Under the pieces are notes generated by a model. The model saw nothing but the letters and a program-made list of their open reading frames with translations. It was not told the origin of the DNA and made no database searches. A stretch of 64,000 nucleotides of DNA from Nocardia uniformis NBRC 13702 (GTDB lineage Bacteria > Actinomycetota > Actinomycetes > Mycobacteriales > Mycobacteriaceae), in the NCBI RefSeq assembly GCF_001613345.1, contig NZ_BDCE01000052.1, positions 186,001 to 250,000 on the forward strand, given 5' to 3'. Position 1 is the first letter of the stretch. Every line of letters starts with the position of its first letter. Both the position numbers and the translations under genes were made by a program. This document shows positions 44,419-53,453 of this stretch, piece by piece.

Positions 44419-45413
44419 GGCTTCACTCCCGCGATTTCGAGTGCCGCCCGGACCATTTCCGCCGTGGCGGCCGGATCGGACATGATCAGCGGCACGCTGC
44501 GCACCTCCACGCCGGGCACCTCGGCGGTATCGGTGCTGTGCACCAACCACCCGTCCAGGATGCCGGTGGTGGCGCGCGCGCCGTAGTAATCGCCGATGGA
44601 TTCGGCATCACTGCCGACACCGATTACCGACAGGCAGGCATCGGCCATACCGCGCAATGGTTTTCCACCGATCACCGGCGCGATACCGACTACCTTGGCG
44701 GTGGAGGTGCGCAGCGCGCCGCGAATTCCGGGCACCGCGAGGATGGCTCCGATACTCACAACGGGGTTCGACGGAGCCAGCAACACCACATCGGCGGATT
44801 CTATGATTTCCGTCACACCCGGAGCTGGTTTGGCCACATCTGCCCCAATAGTCACGAATCCATGGGTCTCAACGTTCGCGCGGTAGCGCACCCACCACTC
44901 TTGAAAATGGATCGCGCGACGTTCGCCAGCGTTCTCCGGATCCTCGATAACGACGTGTGTTTCACACCTGTCGTCGGTTGCCGGGAGCAGCTTCACCCCG
45001 GGCTGCCACCGGTTACAGAGCGCATCGGTCACTGCCGAGAGGGGGTACCCCTGACGCAGCATTTCACTCCGAATCAGATGGGTCGCGATATCGCGATCCC
45101 CCAGTCCGAACCAGTCGGGCTGAGCCTTGTAGAGAGCTAGCTCCTCCTTGGCATTCCAACTCTCGTTCGCGTGCCCCCAGCCGCGTTCGGTATCGATGCC
45201 ACCACCCAGGGTGTACATGCAGGTGTCCAGGTCAGGGCAGATTCGCAGCCCGTGCATCCAGACGTCGTCACCGACATTGACGATGGCCGTCACATCCGCG
45301 TCGGGGAGCAGTTCGCGTACGCCCTGCAGGAACCGCGCGCCGCCGACTCCGCCGACCAGTACCGCGATCCGCAGGCCGTCCCCGGGCGCGGTGTCCGCTT
45401 GTTCTCGAGTCAC
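44415..45413 (-). CDS. fbiA: Phosphoenolpyruvyl/2-phospho-L-lactate transferase FbiA
   Basis: A 332-aa CofD-family transferase that joins the nucleotide-activated three-carbon unit to the deazaflavin Fo, giving (dehydro)F420-0. The start of the fold reads RIAVLVGGVGGARFLQGV, then VNVGDDVWMHGLRICPDLDT, MYTLGGGIDTERGWGH, LLPATDDRCETHV and LAPSNPVVSIGAILAVPG. GTG 45413 is chosen because the conserved strand begins 13 residues later; the frame stays open upstream without similarity. The weak ribosome site faces the divergent whiB2 promoter region. Confidence 0.95.
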   Translation of the reverse strand: MTREQADTAPGDGLRIAVLVGGVGGARFLQGVRELLPDADVTAIVNVGDDVWMHGLRICPDLDTCMYTLGGGIDTERGWGHANESWNAKEELALYKAQPDWFGLGDRDIATHLIRSEMLRQGYPLSAVTDALCNRWQPGVKLLPATDDRCETHVVIEDPENAGERRAIHFQEWWVRYRANVETHGFVTIGADVAKPAPGVTEIIESADVVLLAPSNPVVSIGAILAVPGIRGALRTSTAKVVGIAPVIGGKPLRGMADACLSVIGVGSDAESIGDYYGARATTGILDGWLVHSTDTAEVPGVEVRSVPLIMSDPAATAEMVRAALEIAGVKP

Positions 45414-45756
45414 ATCCGCACAGCCTATGCGTTCACCGCGAAAACACACCGCGCACCATATTTGCTGGTCATTTGCTGGTTTGACTCGCCCAACCACTGG
45501 GAAGGGGGTCGCAGATGGTAACGGAATAGCTTCGGCGGCTTGACCACCGCCACGCCCGGCGTGTCTAATCACATGCATGTCATTTCGGGTTCGCGCGAGA
45601 CAGCATGGCGCGGACGACTTTTCGAATAGATGTTCGAATCGAGATGGCGCTAGCTTGGGGATGTCCGCGAGACAACGTCGCGGGGTTCGACCGTCGGTGG
45701 GAACGGCTGTCGACGGATCAATCATTCTGCGCTAACCACAGTGAGGAGGCGGAGCG
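45414..45756. other. Divergent fbiA-whiB2 control region
   Basis: These 343 bp are non-coding by similarity, though open in the fbiA frame. Features seen are a LexA-like box (45622-45637), the doubled TTCGAAT (45621, 45633), and the whiB2 ribosome site GAGGAGGCGGAG (about 45743-45754). No clear -10/-35 could be chosen. Confidence 0.45.
45622..45637. promoter_or_regulatory. LexA/SOS-box-like sequence
   Basis: TCGAAT-AGAT-GTTCGA matches the actinobacterial SOS consensus TCGAAC-N4-GTTCGA with one mismatch. It lies 120 bp before whiB2 and 209 bp before fbiA. Function is inferred. Confidence 0.45.
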
Positions 45757-46224
45757 ATGGCCGATGAGCTGGCCCCGTCGGACATTCCGGGCGGTGTATC
45801 GCAAACCGATTCCACAGCAGGCGCAGCACCAGATTCCTGCGCCGACAACCGAATCGGATACGAGGGGGGTGAATCGACGACGTCACGGCATGGGGGGCAA
45901 TGGGCTCGCGCACAGTTCCAACCGGAACCGCCACGGCTCAGCCTGATCGTCACCGGAATGGACGAGATGTTCGACGCCGTAGCGCGATCGGGCAGCGAGA
46001 TGGACGCCGAACAGTGGCAGGAGCGGGCGCTGTGCGCCCAAACCGACCCCGAGGCGTTCTTCCCGGAGAAGGGCGGCTCCACCCGCGAGGCCAAGCGCAT
46101 CTGCTTGGGCTGCGAGGTCCGCGACGAATGCCTGGAATACGCACTCGCACACGACGAACGCTTCGGTATCTGGGGCGGACTGTCCGAGCGCGAGCGTCGC
46201 CGCCTCAAGCGCGGAATTATCTAG
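45757..46224 (+). CDS. whiB2: WhiB-family regulator WhiB2 (WhmD), cell division
   Basis: A 155-aa WhiB protein. Cys93, Cys116, Cys119 and Cys125 hold a 4Fe-4S cluster, the signature GIWGG lies at 137-141, and a basic tail RERRRLKRGII binds DNA. The last 70 residues match M. tuberculosis WhiB2 almost exactly (ALCAQTDPEAFFPEKGGSTR). It works with WhiA in septation and sporulation/division control. The N terminus is about 65 residues longer than in M. tuberculosis; the ATG at 45757 has the best ribosome site, but an internal start such as Met68 or Met82 cannot be excluded. Confidence 0.94.
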   Translation: MADELAPSDIPGGVSQTDSTAGAAPDSCADNRIGYEGGESTTSRHGGQWARAQFQPEPPRLSLIVTGMDEMFDAVARSGSEMDAEQWQERALCAQTDPEAFFPEKGGSTREAKRICLGCEVRDECLEYALAHDERFGIWGGLSERERRRLKRGII

Positions 46225-46432
46225 CCCGCCTCCCCGGGACTTCAGCGCCCGGGCTGAGAGCCCCAACAGTCCCATTCGCGTGCCGGCGGTTGGGTGCCCC
46301 TGACGTTTTGGGGGTACCCGACGAGCTACCCCGAAACTCGCGAAATCTGTTGTCGCCGTGGCATATCTCGCGCTGCGGCCGGGTTGGCCTGCCCTCCCCC
46401 GTCAGTGGCGTGACGGGGGAGCGGCGAAACCT

Positions 46433-46912
46433 CTACTCGGGTGCCGGATCGATGATGTCCGGATCCACACCCAGATATGTCGCGATCTGCTGCACCAGGA
46501 CCTCGCGCAGCAGGTCTACCAGGTCGTCCGGATCGCTGGCCCGCAATTCCAGAGGTTTGCGGAACAGCACCACCCGGGCGCGGGTCGCCACGCCGTGGCG
46601 GTCCACCCCGGCGGGGATGAGCCGGGACAGCGGCACCGGTCCGTCGGCGACGACCTCGTCCGGCCAGGTCACCGAATCCGGATGCAGTGGGCGAATTTTC
46701 GGCACATCATCCACCGCGATATCGAGCTTGGTAAGCCGGTCGTGCCAGCGTCCGTCGAGCGGCGCGAAGGCCTCCAGGACGAGTCGGTCGAACTGCTGGC
46801 CGCGCGTGCGCCAAGCCGGAACGGTCGGCGGCAACATCGGCCCGCGCACACCCCGCCCGCGGCGGATGACCGACCGCGCCGTCGGCGGCCGCTGCTTACG
46901 TGAACGGGTCAT
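46433..46912 (-). CDS. Zincin-fold (PF06262-type) protein lacking HExxH, Rv3259-like
   Basis: A 159-aa protein of the small metallopeptidase-like family that sits beside whiB2 in Mycobacteriales. Conserved blocks are RGPMLPPTVPAWRTR, FDRLVLEAFAPLDGRW, DIAVDDVPKI and ADGPVPLSRLIPAG, then RARVVLFRKPLELRA. Where catalytic relatives have HExxHxxG, this one reads LREVLVQQIATYLGVDP, with no histidine, so proteolysis is unlikely. Rv3259 has the same loss. A structural or regulatory role linked to division is possible; unknown. Confidence 0.85.
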   Translation of the reverse strand: MTRSRKQRPPTARSVIRRGRGVRGPMLPPTVPAWRTRGQQFDRLVLEAFAPLDGRWHDRLTKLDIAVDDVPKIRPLHPDSVTWPDEVVADGPVPLSRLIPAGVDRHGVATRARVVLFRKPLELRASDPDDLVDLLREVLVQQIATYLGVDPDIIDPAPE

Positions 46913-47023
46913 AACACGAATCTACTGGGTACCCCAGTCGGGTGTACGCACCCGGCCGCACAGCGCTCGAGCCGGTCTTCTGCCCGAGATTTCCGCAGCC
47001 CACCTAGAACTGAAACCCCGCAG

Positions 47024-47104
47024 GTTCGCGGCCCGCCCCGTTCTGGACTGAGTGGAGCGGAGGAGCGGAGGGAGGGAAGAACGGGGGGTAATAGGGCCGC
47101 GAAC
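47024..47104 (-). repeat. Element with short terminal inverted repeats, copy B
   Basis: The reverse complement of this 81-bp segment matches copy A (16374-16467): GTTCGCGGCCC, the CT-rich run, CCACTCAGTCCAGAACGGGG and GGGCCGCGAAC. It is 13 bp shorter in the CT-rich run. Homology continues to about 47127 (CGAAGCTTCGGCC). It lies in the 287-bp gap between the zincin-like gene and the DUF3499 gene. Confidence 0.65.
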
Positions 47105-47199
47105 CGCCGAAGCGAAGCTTCGGCCAAGGACACAGTGAGAGGTACGACATTGAGCGTGTCTGCCCCCGTCGACGCCCGGTTGGGGTTACCCTGCATGGC

Positions 47200-47595
47200 G
47201 TGATTCCCATGCGTCGTTGCTGCCGTCCAGGCTGCAAAAACCCGGCCGTTGCGACGCTGACCTATGTTTATCGCGAATCCACCGCGGTTGTCGGTCCCCT
47301 CGCAACGGTCGCTGAACCACATTCCTGGGATCTGTGTGAAACGCACGCATCCCGAATTACCGCGCCGAAGGGCTGGGAGATGGTTCGCCACGAGGGCGGC
47401 TTCTCCTCCAGTACCCCCGACGACGATGACCTAACCGCACTGGCCGAAGCCGTTCGCGAAGCCGGACTACGCCGCCGCACACCGGAACCCGAGCAGCGCG
47501 GCTACTCCGACTATCCACCTGCGCAACGCCCCACCCGCACCGGACGAACCGGCCGACGCGGGCACTTGCGAGTGCTGCCCGACCCGCCCAGCTGA
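47200..47595 (+). CDS. DUF3499 protein (Rv3258c-like)
   Basis: A 131-aa protein of the DUF3499 family, found next to manB in most Mycobacteriales. The N terminus RRCCRPGCKNPAVATLTYVY contains a CCxxGC metal-binding-like cluster, followed by STAVVGPLATVAEPHSWDLC, THASRITAPKGWEMVRHEG, an acidic patch DDDDLTALAEAV and the end RRGHLRVLPDPPS. The GTG at 47200 and the ATG at 47209 are both possible. It probably shares a transcript with manB 17 bp later. Function unknown; the Cys pattern suggests zinc. Confidence 0.85.
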   Translation: MIPMRRCCRPGCKNPAVATLTYVYRESTAVVGPLATVAEPHSWDLCETHASRITAPKGWEMVRHEGGFSSSTPDDDDLTALAEAVREAGLRRRTPEPEQRGYSDYPPAQRPTRTGRTGRRGHLRVLPDPPS

Positions 47596-47620
47596 AGCGG
47601 CAACTACTAATGTGGTCGGC

Positions 47621-48997
47621 ATGACAGTCGCCCGATCTGCCGAGTCCGTTCATGCAGTAATCAAGGCGTACGACGTTCGCGGCGTGGTCGGTGCACAGAT
47701 CGACGCGGATTTCGTGCGTGACGTCGGCGCCTCCTTCGCCCGGCTGATGCGCGGCGAGGGCGCGGAGCGGGTCGTCATCGGCCACGATATGCGCGACTCC
47801 TCCCCCGGTCTGGCCGCTGCCTTCGCCGATGGGGTCCAGGAGCAGGGCCTGCACGTCACCCATATCGGTTTGGCCTCCACCGACGAGCTGTACTTCGCCT
47901 CCGGGAGCCTGGACTGCCCCGGCGCGATGTTCACCGCAAGCCACAATCCGGCCCAGTACAACGGCATCAAAATGTGCCGCGCCAAGGCGCTGCCGGTCGG
48001 TCAGGACACCGGCCTGGCCACCATTACCGATGAGGTCATCGCGGGCGTACCGACCTACGACGGGCCGCGCGGCACCGTCGACGAGCAGGATCTGCTCGCC
48101 GACTACGCGACGTACCTGCACAAGCTGGTCGACCTGAGCGTGAGCCGCCCGCTGCGGATCGCGGTGGACGCGGGCAATGGTATGGGCGGGTTCACCGTCC
48201 CCGCAGTCCTGGGCACCCTGCCGAATTTCATTATCGAACCGCTGTTCTTCGAACTCGACGGCAACTTCCCCAATCACGAAGCCAATCCCCTGGATCCGAA
48301 GAACCTGGTGGATCTACAGGCCTACGTGAAGAAGACCGGAGCCGATATCGGCCTGGCCTTCGACGGTGACGCCGACCGCTGCTTCGTGGTGGACGAGAAG
48401 GGCGATCCGGTCGCGCCGTCCGCCGTCACCGCGCTGGTGGCCGAACGCGAACTGGCCAAGGAGCCGGGCGCGACTATCATCTACAACCTGATCACCTCGA
48501 AGGCCGTCCCCGAGCTGGTGAACGAACTCGGTGGCACCCCGGTGCGCACCCGCGTCGGCCACTCGTTCATCAAGCAGCAGATGGCCAGCACCGGCGCCAT
48601 CTTCGGCGGCGAACACTCCGCGCACTATTACTTCCGCGACTTCTGGGGTGCCGACTCCGGCATGCTCGCCGCACTGCATGTGCTCGCCGCGCTCGGTGAG
48701 AAGGACCGGCCGATGTCCGAACTGGCGTCCGCCTATGCGACATATGCCTCCTCCGGAGAGATCAACTCCACGGTGGCCGATGCGAAGGAGCGGACCGTGG
48801 CGGTACTCGAGGCATTCAGCGGGCGGTCCAAATCGGTGGACCGGCTCGACGGCGTGACCGTGCAATTGCCCGATAGCGCATGGTTCAACCTGCGGGCATC
48901 CAATACCGAACCGCTGCTTCGACTCAATGTCGAGGCCCGATCGCAGGACGAAGTAGACGCACTCGTAACCGAGATTCTGAGCATCGTCCGCGACTGA
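47621..48997 (+). CDS. manB: Phosphomannomutase/phosphoglucomutase ManB
   Basis: A 458-aa alpha-D-phosphohexomutase interconverting mannose-6-phosphate and mannose-1-phosphate for GDP-mannose, lipoglycans and glycosylation. Four-domain marks: KAYDVRGVVG, active-site Ser in TASHNPAQYNGIK, metal loop LAFDGDADRCF, sugar loop GGEHSAHYYF and phosphate loop LRASNTEPLLRL. ATG 47621 is preferred; an upstream GTG at 47612 adds three residues. It is part of the cluster DUF3499-manB-TobH-like-manA, as in mycobacteria (Rv3258c-Rv3255c). Confidence 0.95.
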   Translation: MTVARSAESVHAVIKAYDVRGVVGAQIDADFVRDVGASFARLMRGEGAERVVIGHDMRDSSPGLAAAFADGVQEQGLHVTHIGLASTDELYFASGSLDCPGAMFTASHNPAQYNGIKMCRAKALPVGQDTGLATITDEVIAGVPTYDGPRGTVDEQDLLADYATYLHKLVDLSVSRPLRIAVDAGNGMGGFTVPAVLGTLPNFIIEPLFFELDGNFPNHEANPLDPKNLVDLQAYVKKTGADIGLAFDGDADRCFVVDEKGDPVAPSAVTALVAERELAKEPGATIIYNLITSKAVPELVNELGGTPVRTRVGHSFIKQQMASTGAIFGGEHSAHYYFRDFWGADSGMLAALHVLAALGEKDRPMSELASAYATYASSGEINSTVADAKERTVAVLEAFSGRSKSVDRLDGVTVQLPDSAWFNLRASNTEPLLRLNVEARSQDEVDALVTEILSIVRD

Positions 48998-49067
48998 CTG
49001 GAATAGTGGAATGACAGAGCGTGGATTCGCCCGCGGGTGACCCGATGAGGGGAGGTGGCAACGCCCG

Positions 49068-50243
49068 ATGATCGCTGGGACACCGGTTCTCGACCTCGAT
49101 GACGTCGCCTCGCTGGAGGCAGCCGACTCAGGGGGTTCATTGCGTTCCGCCGCGTCGGGTGGTGCGCAGGTGCGCGCTACCGCCGCGGCCGTCGGTGAGG
49201 ACGCATTGCGCCGACTCACAGATCTGCGCCCGCGCAGTCTCGTCATGGTTTCCGGGGCGGGGCGGGCCGCCCGTGCGGCGGCAATGCTCATTGCCGCGCT
49301 CGGCGAGCGCGCCAGTCTGCCGGTCGTACCCGCCACCTCGATTCCGCCGTGGGTGGGACCCCTCGACGTCATTCTGGTGGCCGCGGACGATGCCGGCGAT
49401 CCGCGGCTGGCGGAGGCCATCGACCGGGCGCTGCGTCGCGGTGCGGAGGTGATCGTCGCCGCGCCCGATGAGGGTCCGCTGCGCGCCGTCGCCGCCGGAC
49501 GCGCCACCATGCTGCCGCCGCGAGTACCCGTGCTCGACCACAATCGGCTACTGCGCTATCTGGCGGTGGGTATGGCGGTGCTGTCGGCGATCGACCCGGG
49601 CCGGATCGGTCCGCTGGTGCCGAACCTCGACCGGCTCGCTGATCTGCTCGATGCGGAAGCGCTGCGCGACGGACCGCAGAACGAGGCGTTCCACAATCCC
49701 GCCAAGACCCTCGCCACCCGCATGCAGGAGCGGCGCATCGTGCTCGCCGGAGATTCCCCCGCCGCGACCGAATTGGCCGCACACGCCGCCGAGGTGCTGC
49801 TCGTCACCGCCGGTCAGGTGGCGGCCTCGTCGAATCTCGCGGAAGCCGTTGCCGCACACGCGAGCATGGTGGAATCCGCGGGCGTCGGCGCACCCGGTTA
49901 CGACCCGCTGTTCCACGACGAGGAGCTCGACGGTCCGGCACCGGTGGACAAGGTGCGGGTATTCGTGATGAGCGCCGACGCCGAACAGGTGGCGGCGCGC
50001 CGACGGCTGGCGATATTCGGAGCCGGATCGGGTCTGGTGGATGCCGATCTGGTCAATGTGGATGTGGAAGTAATGAGCGCCGGACCGTCCGACCAGAGCG
50101 AATCCGCACCCGAGGGACGCGGCGGTGAGCTGGAACAGCTTGCGGTGCTGGCGCTTCGGCTGGAGATGGCGGCCGCTTATCTGCGACTACTCGGTTCCCG
50201 CCCGGCAACGACGCCGGGAAACTACGACGGGGGACACTACTAG
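49068..50243 (+). CDS. TobH-like SIS-domain protein (Rv3256c-like)
   Basis: A 391-aa protein with SIS-like (sugar isomerase) halves: SLVMVSGAGRAARAAAMLIAA near residues 57-78 and RIVLAGDSPAATELAAHAAE in the second half. It resembles the bifunctional phosphoglucose/phosphomannose isomerase group. Always located between manB and manA in this order, it may assist mannose/glucose phosphate conversion, but the canonical isomerase catalytic residues cannot be assigned. The stop TAG shares a base with the GTG of manA, so translation is coupled. GGGGAGGTGG precedes the ATG. Confidence 0.82.
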   Translation: MIAGTPVLDLDDVASLEAADSGGSLRSAASGGAQVRATAAAVGEDALRRLTDLRPRSLVMVSGAGRAARAAAMLIAALGERASLPVVPATSIPPWVGPLDVILVAADDAGDPRLAEAIDRALRRGAEVIVAAPDEGPLRAVAAGRATMLPPRVPVLDHNRLLRYLAVGMAVLSAIDPGRIGPLVPNLDRLADLLDAEALRDGPQNEAFHNPAKTLATRMQERRIVLAGDSPAATELAAHAAEVLLVTAGQVAASSNLAEAVAAHASMVESAGVGAPGYDPLFHDEELDGPAPVDKVRVFVMSADAEQVAARRRLAIFGAGSGLVDADLVNVDVEVMSAGPSDQSESAPEGRGGELEQLAVLALRLEMAAAYLRLLGSRPATTPGNYDGGHY

Positions 50244-51478
50244 TGCACGAACTCGTTGGTGCGCTGCGTTCCTACGCATGGGGGTCGCGCACCGCGCTCG
50301 CGCAGCTGTGCGGACGACCGGTTCCCTCCGCGCATCCAGAGGCCGAACTCTGGTTCGGCGCACACCCCGCCGACCCGGCACGGGTACGAATCGATGGCCA
50401 CGATCGCTCGCTACTGGAAGTGCTCGAGGCCGACCCGGAACGGGAATTGGGCCGGGTCGCGGGCGAATTCGACGGACGGCTGCCGTTCCTGCTGAAGATC
50501 CTGGCCGCCGAGGAGCCGCTGTCGCTGCAGGCGCATCCGAGTATCGAACAGGCACGCGTCGGCTACGCGCGTGAGAACCATGCGGGCGTGGCTCTCGACT
50601 CGCCGATGCGCAATTACCGCGACGAGAACCACAAACCGGAACTGGTGGTCGCGCTCGAGCGGTTCGAGGCGCTCGCGGGCTTCCGGGAACCGGTACGCAC
50701 CGTCCGGCTGCTGCGGGCACTGGATATCCCCGAACTCATGCCCTACGCCGACCTGCTTGCCGCACAACCGGATTCGGCGGGCCTGCGAACCCTGTTCACC
50801 ACCTGGATCGCCCTGCCGCAGAGCGCATTGGCCAAACTGCTGCCCAAGGTGCTCGACGGCTGCGTGCGCTACCTGTCCGGCAGGGACGCCGAAAACAACG
50901 GCACCCGTAAGGAATTCATCGCCGAGGTACGAACCTCGCTGGAGCTGGCGGAGGCATATCCGGGTGACGCCGGGGTATTGGCGGCGCTGCTGCTGAACCG
51001 CATCACCCTGGAACCCGGGGAGGGGTTGTTCCTGGCCGCCGGGAATCTGCACGCCTATCTGAGCGGTGTCGGCGTCGAGATCATGGCCAATTCCGACAAT
51101 GTGCTGCGTGGCGGGCTCACACCCAAACACGTCGATGTGCCGGAACTATTGCGGGTATTGGATTTCGAACCCCTCGACCTGCCGGTCGTGGAGGTGCATG
51201 ACGACGGCAATGGCGTGTACCGCTATCGCGCCCCCGCACCGGAATTCACACTGCGCCGGGTGGAATTGGCGGCCGGGGGCGATCCGGTGAAACTGCCGCG
51301 CACCGGCCCCGAGATCGTGCTGTGCACCCTCGGCACGGTGCGGCTGTTCCAGCGCGGCGAACACCTCGATGTGCCGTGCGGCTACGCGGCCTGGATCTCC
51401 GCGGCCGACGGTGAGATTCGCGCCCAGGCCGTACATGGTGCCGGACAACTGTTCTGCGCCGCCGTGGGCGAGGACTGA
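50243..51478 (+). CDS. manA: Mannose-6-phosphate isomerase, type I
   Basis: A 411-aa zinc-dependent isomerase linking fructose-6-phosphate to mannose-6-phosphate. The motif ELWFGAHPADPARV, zinc ligands in LSLQAHPSIEQA, NHKPELVVAL, and AGNLHAYLSGVGVEIMANSD, and the C-terminal cupin are present. The GTG overlaps the preceding stop by one base. With manB and the downstream mpg1 cluster it supplies GDP-mannose for cell-wall lipoglycans. Confidence 0.95.
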   Translation: MHELVGALRSYAWGSRTALAQLCGRPVPSAHPEAELWFGAHPADPARVRIDGHDRSLLEVLEADPERELGRVAGEFDGRLPFLLKILAAEEPLSLQAHPSIEQARVGYARENHAGVALDSPMRNYRDENHKPELVVALERFEALAGFREPVRTVRLLRALDIPELMPYADLLAAQPDSAGLRTLFTTWIALPQSALAKLLPKVLDGCVRYLSGRDAENNGTRKEFIAEVRTSLELAEAYPGDAGVLAALLLNRITLEPGEGLFLAAGNLHAYLSGVGVEIMANSDNVLRGGLTPKHVDVPELLRVLDFEPLDLPVVEVHDDGNGVYRYRAPAPEFTLRRVELAAGGDPVKLPRTGPEIVLCTLGTVRLFQRGEHLDVPCGYAAWISAADGEIRAQAVHGAGQLFCAAVGED

Positions 51479-51542
51479 ATGCCCGTACGCTGACCTCCGG
51501 CGATTTTCGCGAAAGTCGGATGTGCTCCGGAAGGAACCAACA

Positions 51543-52469
51543 GTGGCTGCGGGTAAGAAGGCGATCTTGGCGGCGATGTTCGCCAATGGTGGTATCGCGG
51601 TGGCGAAATTCGTGGGTGCGGCAATCACCGGATCGGCGTCCATGCTGGCCGAGGGCGTGCACTCGGTGGCCGACACCTGCAATCAGGGTCTGCTGCTGTT
51701 GGGCCAGCGCCGAGCCGAGCAGGAGGCCAATAACCTGCACCAGTTCGGATACGGCCGCAGCCGCTACTTCTACTCCTTCGTGGTCGCGCTGGTGCTCTTC
51801 ACCCTCGGCTCGCTGTACGCCCTCTACGAGGGCGTCCACAAGATCCAGCATCCGGAGGAGCTGACCAGACCGTTCATCGCGATCGGCATTCTCGGCTTCG
51901 CCATCCTGCTGGAGTGTTTCAGTTTCTACACCGCCATCAAGGAGTCCCGGCCGCTCAAGGGCGAGGCCAGTTGGTGGCAGTTCATCCGCACCTCCCGCCA
52001 CCCGGAGTTGCCGGTGGTGCTGCTGGAGGACGCGGGCGCGCTCATCGGTCTGGTGCTGGCCTTCGGCGCGGTCAGCCTGACCATGATCACCGACAACCCG
52101 ATCTGGGACGGTATCGGCACGCTGAGCATCGGCATCCTGCTCGGCATCATCGCGGTAATCCTCATTGTCGAGATGCACAGCCTGCTGATCGGTGAGGGCG
52201 CGACCGCCAAGGACGACAAGGTGATTCGTGACAACCTGGTCGATGGAACCCGCATCGAGCGCGTCATCCACCTGCGCACCCAGTACCTGGGGCCGGAGGA
52301 ACTGCTCGTGGCCGCCAAGGTCTCGATCGCACGGGGGCTGGAAATCAGCGATATCGCCGCCGCCATCGACGACGCGGAAGCCCGGGTGCGGGCGGCGGTT
52401 CCGGCCGCCCGGGTCATGTACCTGGAACCGGATCTGTACCGGAGCTCCCCCGCTGTGCCCGGCGTTTAG
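51543..52469 (+). CDS. CDF-family cation efflux protein, first of a tandem pair
   Basis: A 308-aa cation diffusion facilitator with about six membrane segments and a C-terminal cytoplasmic domain. The metal-site motif in TM2 is EGVHSVADTCNQGLLLLG, and TM5 carries LEDAGALIGLVLAFG. The loop HQFGYGRSRYFYSFVVALV is typical of the group. The C-terminal domain from VDGTRIERVIHL to VMYLEPDLY resembles metal-sensing CDF tails. GTG 51543 follows AAGGAA. It probably exports Zn2+, Fe2+ or Mn2+; the metal is not determinable. Confidence 0.9.
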   Translation: MAAGKKAILAAMFANGGIAVAKFVGAAITGSASMLAEGVHSVADTCNQGLLLLGQRRAEQEANNLHQFGYGRSRYFYSFVVALVLFTLGSLYALYEGVHKIQHPEELTRPFIAIGILGFAILLECFSFYTAIKESRPLKGEASWWQFIRTSRHPELPVVLLEDAGALIGLVLAFGAVSLTMITDNPIWDGIGTLSIGILLGIIAVILIVEMHSLLIGEGATAKDDKVIRDNLVDGTRIERVIHLRTQYLGPEELLVAAKVSIARGLEISDIAAAIDDAEARVRAAVPAARVMYLEPDLYRSSPAVPGV

Positions 52470-52532
52470 TACTCACCACCTCCGGCGTGTGCGCCGACGC
52501 TGTCACCCGGGGACGCCGTAGCGTCATTTCCC

Positions 52533-53453
52533 ATGTCCTCGGGTGGCGGTAAGCGGGCGATCCTGGCGGCGTTCACGGCGGATGCCGGGATCACCGTGGC
52601 CAAGTTCATCGGCGCGTTCATTACCGGCTCGGCGTCCATGTTGGCCGAGGCCGTGCACTCGCTGGCGGATACCGCGAATCAGGGACTGCTGCTGATCGGG
52701 CGGCGGCGCGCCGAACAGGTACCGGATGAGCTGCACCCGTTCGGATACGGGCGCAATCGCTATTTCTACTCGTTCATTGTCGCGCTGGTGATCTTCCTGG
52801 TGGGCGCGCTCTACGCGATCGACGAGGGCGTCAATAAGATTCGGCATCCCGAGGAGTTGTCCAACCCGATCGTCGCCATTGTCATCCTGCTCGTCGCGCT
52901 GGCGCTGGAGTCCTACAGTCTGGCTACCGCGCGCAAGGAATCCACGCTGCTCAAGGGGCGCAATAGTTGGTGGCGGTTCATTCGCACCACCCGCAATCCC
53001 GAACTGCCCGTGGTGCTGCTGGAGGATACGGGCGCGCTCATCGGCCTGATGTTCGCGTTCGGGGGCGTCGGCCTGACCATGCTGACCGGCAGCGCGCGCT
53101 GGGATGGGATCGGCACCCTGGCCATCGGCATCCTGCTGCTGTTCATCGCGGTGGTGTTGATCGTCGAGATGAAGAGTCTGCTCATCGGTGAGGGAGCGAC
53201 ACCGGACGAGGATCGGCGGATACGCGAAAGTCTGGTCGACGGAACGCGAATCGATCGGGTGATCTATCTGAAGACGCAGTATCTGGCTCCCGACGAACTG
53301 CTGGTCGCGACGAAGGTGGCGGTTGTGCCCGGGTTGGGTATCGCGGATGTGGCGTCGGCCATCGATGCCGCGGAGGCGCGGGTGCGGGCGGCGATACCCG
53401 CGGCGCGCCATATCTACATCGAGCCGGATCTCTATCGCGCACAGCGAGTCTGA
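52533..53453 (+). CDS. CDF-family cation efflux protein, second of a tandem pair
   Basis: A 306-aa paralog of the preceding gene, similar along its whole length (SMLAEAVHSLADTANQGLLL, HPFGYGRNRYFYSFIVALV, LLEDTGALIGLMFAFG, LVDGTRIDRVIYLKTQYLAP). A 63-bp gap separates them. The pair probably arose by tandem duplication and may form a heterodimer or serve different metals. A tandem repeat and copy 4 of the palindromic element follow the stop directly. Confidence 0.9.
   Translation: MSSGGGKRAILAAFTADAGITVAKFIGAFITGSASMLAEAVHSLADTANQGLLLIGRRRAEQVPDELHPFGYGRNRYFYSFIVALVIFLVGALYAIDEGVNKIRHPEELSNPIVAIVILLVALALESYSLATARKESTLLKGRNSWWRFIRTTRNPELPVVLLEDTGALIGLMFAFGGVGLTMLTGSARWDGIGTLAIGILLLFIAVVLIVEMKSLLIGEGATPDEDRRIRESLVDGTRIDRVIYLKTQYLAPDELLVATKVAVVPGLGIADVASAIDAAEARVRAAIPAARHIYIEPDLYRAQRV

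Noticed and set aside
46433..46912. Active zinc metallopeptidase
   Set aside because: The HExxH histidines are absent, so only the fold-level name is kept.
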